From: Pseudomonadota bacterium
Lineage (GTDB): Bacteria > Pseudomonadota > Alphaproteobacteria > Rhodospirillales > UBA2165
Length of the DNA: 5,252 nucleotides
Reading direction: 5' to 3'
NCBI GenBank assembly: GCA_027592155.1
Contig: JAQCKY010000221.1
Coordinates: 1 to 5,252 of the forward strand
The translations under genes were made by a program, and so were the position numbers. Under the pieces are notes generated by a model that was given only the letters and a program-made list of their open reading frames with translations, did not search any database and was not told where the DNA came from. This document shows positions 1-4,440 of this stretch, piece after piece; position 1 is the stretch's first letter; each line of letters starts with the position of its first letter.

Positions 1-497
1 CCTGGGCCAAGCTTTGGAATGTGCTGTTGGAGACGGGCCATACCACGGTCTCGGTTCTGTTCCTGATTCTGGCGGCGAATATTTACGGACGCATGCTTGC
101 CCTCTCCGGGTTTCCGCAATCGGTTGGCGAGCTGATTTCCGGCGCTGATCTCGGCTTCTTGGGCTTTATGGCGCTCTATGTCTTGCTGGTAATCGTGCTC
201 GGCATGTTCCTCGAATCGATTTCGATCATGTTGATAATCCTGCCGATCGTTCTGCCGATTGTAGAGAGCTTCGGTGGCAATCTTGTTTGGTTCGGGATTA
301 TCACAGTGATTGCCGTGGAGATGGGATTGCTCACCCCGCCCTTGGGCATCGCCGTCTATGTGGTGCGATCGACCATCAATGACGCCCGGGTCACCTTGAA
401 CGACATCTTCATCGGCGCGTTCCCCTATGTCGTGATCATGTTCATTGTGACGGTGATCTTGATCATCTTCCCGGAAATATCTCTCGTCTTCATGTGA
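1..497 (+). CDS. TRAP transporter large permease subunit, DctM type (3' part only)
   Basis: This is the C-terminal 164 codons of the large integral-membrane subunit of a TRAP (tripartite ATP-independent periplasmic) transporter. That subunit forms the ion-coupled channel taking up carboxylates or related anions delivered by a periplasmic binding protein. The gene enters from the left edge; its first complete codon is at base 3 and it ends in TGA at 495-497. The visible part is very hydrophobic, with about four to five membrane segments. It carries family-typical motifs: GMFLES before a long apolar helix (SIMLIILPIVLPI), and LTPPLGIAVYVV, which matches the DctM 'TPPxG' signature. A last helix (about 415-490) ends close to the C-terminus, as usual. 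An internal ATG at 21 is not a real start, because the frame stays open to the window edge. The substrate cannot be deduced; the small subunit and binding protein would lie to the left. Confidence 0.9.
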   Translation, partial: WAKLWNVLLETGHTTVSVLFLILAANIYGRMLALSGFPQSVGELISGADLGFLGFMALYVLLVIVLGMFLESISIMLIILPIVLPIVESFGGNLVWFGIITVIAVEMGLLTPPLGIAVYVVRSTINDARVTLNDIFIGAFPYVVIMFIVTVILIIFPEISLVFM

Positions 498-508
498 TTG
501 GGGGCGGC

Positions 509-730
509 TTAGTAATGCGGCGGTGGGCGCTCATCGCTCTGGGCCGATTGAATTTCGCCCTCCATGGCGGAAAGGCGATCCTTCAGCCGGTTGATTTCGC
601 GTTTTAGGACATCGATGGTTTCCCATTGCCGGCCGACGGTCTCGCTGAGATCTTGGATGGTCGCTTCCTGGTGTGCGAGATGGGTTTCGAGGTCGTCGAT
701 TCGTGTTTCGGCTGCTCGCGCGTTGCTCAT
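509..730 (-). CDS. slyX: SlyX family coiled-coil protein
   Basis: This is a 73-residue protein of the SlyX family, whose biochemical role is not established. Residues about 9-63 form a continuous charged heptad pattern (IDDLETHLAHQEATIQDL, then VLKREINRLKDRLSAMEGEI), indicating a long coiled coil and probably an oligomer. The C-terminus ends in PPPHY, the conserved tail that identifies SlyX. Length is typical (about 70-75 residues). ATG at 728-730 is the only reasonable start: reading upstream in frame meets a stop at 773-775 with no other ATG. The Shine-Dalgarno match is weak (GATGGGA about 10 bases upstream). The gene is convergent with dctM (11 bp apart) and divergent from yajQ. A candidate sigma70-type promoter lies at 748-776. 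There is no signal peptide or membrane segment, so it is expected to be cytoplasmic. Confidence 0.88.
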   Translation of the reverse strand: MSNARAAETRIDDLETHLAHQEATIQDLSETVGRQWETIDVLKREINRLKDRLSAMEGEIQSAQSDERPPPHY

Positions 731-747
731 GTCGGCATTCCCATCTC

Positions 748-776
748 TTGATATTCTTGATGTTTTCGCGGCTCAA
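748..776 (-). promoter_or_regulatory. Candidate promoter for slyX
   Basis: On the minus strand, TTGAGC (771-776) and TATCAA (748-753) are separated by 17 bp. Each matches the sigma70 -35 and -10 consensus at four of six positions. Transcription would start near 741 and leave only about 11 bases before the slyX ATG at 730, which fits the weak ribosome site. The call rests on pattern matching alone. No comparably good promoter was found for yajQ on the other strand. Confidence 0.3.
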
Positions 777-835
777 AACCCGGACTGGCCAAGGCCGTCG
801 ATCAGTGCCAACTTAGCCCCATTGCATTCCTTAGC

Positions 836-841
836 GAAAGG
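836..841 (+). promoter_or_regulatory. Ribosome binding site of yajQ
   Basis: GAAAGG lies eight bases before the ATG at 850. Together with the family-conserved N-terminus MPSFDI, this fixes the yajQ start. Confidence 0.6.
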
Positions 842-849
842 CTATTGCC

Positions 850-1335
850 ATGCCCTCATTCGATATCATTTCCAAGACCGACATGCCTGAGGTGGACAAT
901 GCCCTGCAGGGCGCGATGCGAGAGATCGGCACGCGCTTTGATTTTAAGGGCAGCATCAGCACCATTGAGCGGGCGGAAGAAACACTCGTCATTAAGGCCG
1001 AGGACGAGATGAAGCTGAAGCAGGTTCAGGAGCTTCTTCGCGGCCATATGGCGAAGCGTAAAGTCGATACCGGCGCCTTTGAATTCGGCACACCTGAAAA
1101 GGCCGGTGGTAATACGATCCGCCAGACCGTCACAATCCAGCAAGGGGTCGACCGCGAAACCGCGCAGAAGATCGTCAAGGCGCTCAAAGCCGCCAAAATG
1201 AAGACTCAGGCCGCCATTCAGGGCGATGAAGTTCGCATTTCCGGTAAGAAACGTGACGATCTTCAGGCCGCGATTACGCTGGTCAAAGGGTTAGAGATCA
1301 AACAACCGCTGCAATACGTCAATTTCCGCGATTGA
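850..1335 (+). CDS. yajQ: YajQ family nucleotide-binding protein
   Basis: This 161-residue protein belongs to the YajQ (formerly UPF0234) family and is close to the usual length of about 163. Family hallmarks are clear: the N-terminus MPSFDIISKTDMPEVDNAL, EIGTRFDFKGS at residues 26-35, a central RQTVTIQQG (91-99), KTQAAIQGDEVRISGKKRDDLQ (118-139), and the C-terminus LQYVNFRD. The fold in this family is two ferredoxin-like domains. Family members have been reported to bind nucleotides and RNA, and some plant-pathogen homologues bind cyclic di-GMP and affect transcription. Whether this one does cannot be told from sequence. It is cytoplasmic, with no signal peptide. ATG 850 is supported by a GAAAGG ribosome site. 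Its TGA overlaps the recQ ATG by one base, suggesting a two-gene operon. slyX is divergent. Confidence 0.95.
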   Translation: MPSFDIISKTDMPEVDNALQGAMREIGTRFDFKGSISTIERAEETLVIKAEDEMKLKQVQELLRGHMAKRKVDTGAFEFGTPEKAGGNTIRQTVTIQQGVDRETAQKIVKALKAAKMKTQAAIQGDEVRISGKKRDDLQAAITLVKGLEIKQPLQYVNFRD

Positions 1336-3161
1336 TGATGGATGTATCGGCACCGGTGACCGTCGCCCACGCGGTCCTCAACGACATATTTGGTTACACC
1401 GAGTTTCGGCCCGGGCAGGAAGAGGTCGTCCAGACGATCCTGGGGGGGCGCAACGTCTTGGCGGTGATGCCGACCGGGGCCGGAAAATCACTTTGCTTTC
1501 AAATTCCCGCGCTGGTCCAAGGGGGGGTGACCGTGGTCGTCTCGCCCCTGATCGCCTTGATGGAGGATCAGGTTGCCGCGCTCCGTCTCGCCGGCGTGGG
1601 CGCCGAATCGATCAACTCGTCGCGGAGTTATGAGGATAACGTCGAGAGTTGGCGGCGCGTTACCGCGGGCGATGCACCGCTTTTATATATTTCACCGGAA
1701 CGGCTTTTGACCGATCGCATGATTTCCGCCTTGGGCAAACTGCCGTTGACCTTGATCGCCATCGATGAAGCCCATTGCATTTCACGCTGGGGACCGTCTT
1801 TCCGCCCGGAATATGAGTCCTTGTCGAAGCTCGGCTCATTATTCCCGTCCGTCCCGATAGCCGCCTTCACCGCGACCGCCGATGAAGCAACCCGGCGCGA
1901 TATTATGGCAAATCTCTTTGGCGGGGACGGCAAAACATTCGTGTCGGGTTTCGACCGCCCCAATATTAATTTGGCGGTAGAGGCGCGCCAAGATTGGAAA
2001 AGCCAACTCCTGTCCTTCGTTCAGGATCACGCCGCCGATTGCGGCATTGTTTACTGCCTTTCCCGAAAAAAAACCGAAGAGACCGCAGCCTTTCTATCGC
2101 GGGAAGGCTTCGATGCCTTGCCGTACCATGCCGGCCTGTCGACCGAAACACGGACTGCCCACCAGGACCGTTTTATGACGGACCCGGGGGTCATCATTGT
2201 GGCCACGATTGCCTTCGGCATGGGGATCGACAAACCGGACGTCCGCTATGTTTTCCACGCCAATTTGCCGGGCAATATGGAGTCTTACTATCAGGAATTG
2301 GGCCGCGCCGGCCGGGATGGATTGCCCGCCGACGCAATGATGCTCTATGGCCTGGATGATATTCGACAGCGTCGCCAATTCATCGAGCAAGATGACGGCG
2401 ACACCGACCATAAGATGCGCGAGCACAAACGCCTCGATTCCCTGGTCGCCTATTGCGAAGCGCCGACCTGTCGCCGCCGTGCATTGTTATCCTATTTTGG
2501 CGAATCGAAGGACAGCTGCGGCAATTGCGACATCTGCCTCAACCCGCCCGAGATGGAAGAGGGCACGGCGCAAGCACAGATGGTCTTGAACACCATTAAT
2601 CGAACCGGACAGCGGTTTGGCGCGGCCCATATCATCGACATTCTGCGCGGCGCCAATACCGAGAAAATCCGGAGCCTCAATCATGACGGTCTCGAAACCT
2701 TCGGGTCCGGTACGGCCGTCGACAAAGAAAGCTGGCGGTCGATCATTCGCCAAATGGTCGCCACCGGTTTCCTGAAACTGGACGTCACCGGTTTTGGCGG
2801 CCTCAGCATCACCGAAGAGGGCGCCGCGCTGGTGCGCGGCGATGCGGAGTTCCGCTACCGTAAAGACCTTGCGAAACCCAAGAGCAGTCAGCGAAAGACC
2901 GCTCCACAAGTCACCAGCGCCATCTCTCCCACCGATATCGATCTCCTGCAGGCGTTAAAGGAACTGCGCCGGGATTTGGCCAAGGAACGCGGCGTGCCGG
3001 CCTATGTCATTTTCCAAGACCGCGCCCTGCTGGATATGGCCGATAAAAAGCCGCGAAACGAAGATGAATTTTCCGGCATCTACGGCGTGGGTAAAGCACG
3101 GTTGCGCGATTTTTCCGCGCCCTTCCTAGGTGTGATCGCCGAATACACTCAGGCCGCTTAG
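1335..3161 (+). CDS. recQ: ATP-dependent DNA helicase RecQ
   Basis: A complete 608-residue RecQ (E. coli RecQ is about the same size), a 3'-5' superfamily 2 DNA helicase acting in recombination, replication-fork repair and suppression of illegitimate recombination. Domains in order: motif 0 FRPGQ (24-28); Walker A PTGAGKS (46-52); SPLIALMEDQ (70-79); DEAHCIS (144-150) with the aromatic-rich loop RWGPSFRPEY (151-160); FTATA (178-182); DRPNI (207-211); ATIAFGMGID (290-299); YYQELGRAGRDG (318-329). A zinc site follows (C379, C395, C398, C401), then a winged-helix region (about 410-510) and a C-terminal HRDC domain (about 535-604). All catalytic motifs are present, so it should be active. The start is ATG 1335, sharing its A with the yajQ stop; TTG 1332 and ATG 1338 are alternatives. 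No good Shine-Dalgarno is visible, consistent with translational coupling. The loop and homopolymer tracts are discussed as findings. Confidence 0.97.
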   Translation: MMDVSAPVTVAHAVLNDIFGYTEFRPGQEEVVQTILGGRNVLAVMPTGAGKSLCFQIPALVQGGVTVVVSPLIALMEDQVAALRLAGVGAESINSSRSYEDNVESWRRVTAGDAPLLYISPERLLTDRMISALGKLPLTLIAIDEAHCISRWGPSFRPEYESLSKLGSLFPSVPIAAFTATADEATRRDIMANLFGGDGKTFVSGFDRPNINLAVEARQDWKSQLLSFVQDHAADCGIVYCLSRKKTEETAAFLSREGFDALPYHAGLSTETRTAHQDRFMTDPGVIIVATIAFGMGIDKPDVRYVFHANLPGNMESYYQELGRAGRDGLPADAMMLYGLDDIRQRRQFIEQDDGDTDHKMREHKRLDSLVAYCEAPTCRRRALLSYFGESKDSCGNCDICLNPPEMEEGTAQAQMVLNTINRTGQRFGAAHIIDILRGANTEKIRSLNHDGLETFGSGTAVDKESWRSIIRQMVATGFLKLDVTGFGGLSITEEGAALVRGDAEFRYRKDLAKPKSSQRKTAPQVTSAISPTDIDLLQALKELRRDLAKERGVPAYVIFQDRALLDMADKKPRNEDEFSGIYGVGKARLRDFSAPFLGVIAEYTQAA

Positions 3162-3178
3162 CGCCAAAACCCGGCGAC

Positions 3179-3550
3179 TTATTCGTCGTAGACGTTGGAA
3201 AGGGTGCCGATGCCGTCGATGATGATATCGATGGTCGCACCTGGTTTCATCGGCAAAGCGCCTGGACCGGTGCCGCAGGCAATAATGTCGCCGGCGTATA
3301 GGGTCAGATCTTGGGACAGCGCGCTCACAAGTCCGGCGGGCTGTATCAAGAGGTCGCTGACCGGATAGTTCTGGCGTTCCCGGCCGTTCAGTTCCGCGCG
3401 GATTGAGGCAGTGGCAAGATCGATGTCGGTGGCGATGACCGGTCCGAACACCCCGAAGCTATCGCCACCCACGCAACAAAGTCGGCAGCGTATGATCATG
3501 CTGGTTCTCAACAGGACAAATGGCAGAAACACGGCGCCGCCGGTCGCCAT
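3179..3550 (-). pseudogene. Truncated fumarylacetoacetate hydrolase (FAH) family remnant
   Basis: A 123-codon frame (ATG 3550, stop 3179) whose residues about 30-123 match the C-terminal part of FAH family hydrolases/isomerases. These act on C-C bonds of beta-keto acids in aromatic and organic-acid catabolism. Visible signatures: SFGVFGPVIATDID (31-44), NGRERQNYPVSDLL (55-68), LSQDLTLYAGDIIACGT (78-94), KPGATIDIIIDGIGTLSN (102-119). The C-terminus looks complete. The first 28 residues (through LLRTSMIIRCRLCC) do not resemble the family, and the upstream half carrying the Glu/Glu/Asp metal ligands is absent; whole members are about 220-300 residues. There is a stop in frame at 3560-3562 and no ribosome site before ATG 3550. 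I infer a 5'-truncated, inactive relic; translation as a small protein cannot be excluded. It converges on recQ with 17 bp between them and lies downstream of the thioredoxin gene on the same strand. Confidence 0.7.
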
Positions 3551-3612
3551 TTGAGCCGCTTACAGCAAATTCTCCCTCAGACCCTAGTGGTTCGATAACT
3601 GTGTAATAAGAT

Positions 3613-3628
3613 TCCCCGGTAACGGGGA
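3613..3628. other. Short hairpin with a tetraloop
   Basis: TCCCCG and CGGGGA form a perfect 6 bp stem around a four-base loop. Read on the + strand the loop is GTAA, a GNRA-type stable tetraloop; on the - strand it is TTAC. No U-run follows on + and only a mildly T-rich stretch (ATCTTATTAC) on -, so it is not a convincing terminator. It may be one element of a structured transcript together with the hairpin at 3651-3690. Confidence 0.45.
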
Positions 3629-3650
3629 TAGATACCCAGCGGAGTAATGA

Positions 3651-3701
3651 GGCCGCGTTCCGAACTTTTCCTCCGGGTTTGGTCGCGGCCTTAACTTTTT
3701 T
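3651..3701 (+). terminator. Intrinsic terminator-like hairpin, + strand
   Basis: GGCCGCG (3651-3657) pairs with CGCGGCC (3684-3690). After a small internal loop, CCGAAC (3660-3665) pairs with GTTTGG (3677-3682, one G-U pair), leaving an 11-base loop. The stem is followed on the + strand by TTAAC and six T's (3696-3701). Orientation and tail point to termination of rightward transcripts just as they reach the 3' end of the convergent thioredoxin gene, whose stop codon is 3691-3693. The nearest known + strand gene is recQ, ending 490 bp earlier, and no terminator is visible in the 17 bp after recQ. On the - strand the hairpin follows the thioredoxin stop directly but lacks a T-run. The loop contains CCTCC, an anti-Shine-Dalgarno-like sequence. 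Confidence 0.55.
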
Positions 3702-4332
3702 GAGACAGGTCGGGCCGTTCCCGATTGGGAAACCGGTTTACGTAGTCGGGATTATCGACGAAATACTGGATCAGGGCTTTTGCTTCGCGGGAATCCCATT
3801 CCGCGCCGCCCCGAATGAGCCCCAGCAGATTTCCCCTTTGATTGAATAGATATGTCGTCGGCATCACTTGCAGGCCGAGCCGCTGCATGGTGGTTTGCGG
3901 CGTATCCAAATAGAGATCGAGATATTTCAGCGCCAGCCGCTTCATGTGCCGGACGGCGATCCCTTTGCCGTTGATATCAACGTTCATTGCTACGACGGCA
4001 AACTTTTCGCCGCCTAACATGTTCTGTAGATTATCAACGGTCGGCAGTTCGCGGGTGCAGATTTCGCACCAAGAGGCCCAGTAGTTGACCAAGACGACTT
4101 TGCCGTCGAAATCGGCCAAGGAGATCGTCTTTCCATCGCCGTCGGTCCAAGTGAAGTCCGGTCGGCTGACGCGGGTTTTGATGAGTTTGAAATTCCGCAT
4201 TTCGCCGACCAGCTGCGGATCTTTACCCGCAACAATTTCGACATCGCCGGAAAACGGGCGAATAAAGGCGATTGCCAATATTACCGCAAATATCCCCAGG
4301 CCAATTCCATTTGCGACGAATTTTCGACTCAT
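3691..4332 (-). CDS. TlpA/ResA-like membrane-anchored thioredoxin
   Basis: A 213-residue thiol-disulfide oxidoreductase of the TlpA/ResA/DsbE type. Family members are anchored in the cytoplasmic membrane with the catalytic domain in the periplasm, where they typically reduce cysteines during cytochrome c or oxidase assembly. An uncleaved signal anchor spans about residues 5-25 (basic SRK, then an apolar run to FIRPF). The thioredoxin fold follows, with VNYWASWCEIC: active-site Cys89 and Cys92 in a CEIC motif, and the cis-proline in VMPTTYLF at Pro158. There is no lipobox. ATG 4332 is chosen because GGAG (4339-4342) lies six bases upstream and it gives a basic N-terminus; ATGs at 4353 and 4347 would add seven or five residues but lack a good ribosome site. 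It follows the amidase gene on the same strand after 108 bp. With no cytochrome genes in view, the partner is unknown; I do not assign tlpA orthology. Confidence 0.88.
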   Translation of the reverse strand: MSRKFVANGIGLGIFAVILAIAFIRPFSGDVEIVAGKDPQLVGEMRNFKLIKTRVSRPDFTWTDGDGKTISLADFDGKVVLVNYWASWCEICTRELPTVDNLQNMLGGEKFAVVAMNVDINGKGIAVRHMKRLALKYLDLYLDTPQTTMQRLGLQVMPTTYLFNQRGNLLGLIRGGAEWDSREAKALIQYFVDNPDYVNRFPNRERPDLSQKS

Positions 4333-4338
4333 CCACAA

Positions 4339-4342
4339 CTCC
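4339..4342 (-). promoter_or_regulatory. Ribosome binding site deciding the thioredoxin start
   Basis: GGAG on the minus strand lies six bases before the ATG at 4330-4332. The two in-frame ATGs further upstream (4345-4347 and 4351-4353) have no comparable purine-rich element at the right distance, so the shorter 213-residue protein is preferred. Confidence 0.65.
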
Positions 4343-4364
4343 AGCATATCCATTCACGGACATC

Positions 4365-4406
4365 ATAGTCTGCTGGCTCAAAAATTGGGGTTAAGCCGCT
4401 GACTAT
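4365..4406. repeat. Two-tier inverted repeat upstream of the thioredoxin gene
   Basis: ATAGTC (4365-4370) is the reverse complement of GACTAT (4401-4406). Inside it, GGCTCAA (4375-4381) faces TTAAGCC (4391-4397), which matches at six of seven positions or all seven in RNA with one G-U pair. The two tiers are separated by TGCT and GCT, and the centre is a nine-base loop (4382-4390). The element lies between the amidase stop (4441) and the thioredoxin start (4332), and on the - strand overlaps a -10-like TATGAT (4362-4367). It could be an operator or a transcript hairpin. No T-run follows, so it is not a standard terminator. Confidence 0.5.
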
Positions 4407-4440
4407 CCAATAAACATAGCGTGAGGAGAGGGGCAGTCCG

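Noticed and set aside
731..849. Promoter for yajQ on the + strand
   Set aside because: TTGATA (748-753) and TTGATG (757-762) resemble -35 boxes, but no acceptable -10 lies 16-18 bp downstream of either.
564..890. Open frame of 108 codons on + across slyX and the intergenic region
   Set aside because: Its Ser/Arg-rich translation is the antisense of the slyX coiled coil, it resembles no family, and it runs into the yajQ start.
2487..2909. Open frame of 140 codons on - within recQ
   Set aside because: It is entirely antisense to the zinc and winged-helix coding region of a well-supported recQ. Long antisense frames are expected in G+C-rich genes.
3162..3178. Short CGCC/GGCG inverted repeat after the recQ stop as a terminator
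   Set aside because: The stem is only four base pairs and has no following T-run.
3623..3640. Resemblance of GGGGATAGATACCC to the 16S rRNA segment around GGATTAGATACCC
   Set aside because: The match is short and imperfect, and the flanking bases show no further rRNA similarity.
3659..3680. Minus-strand GGAGGAAAAGTTCGG, reminiscent of the RNase P RNA P4 segment or of a ribosome site
   Set aside because: The rest of an RNase P RNA is absent, and no start codon follows at a suitable distance.
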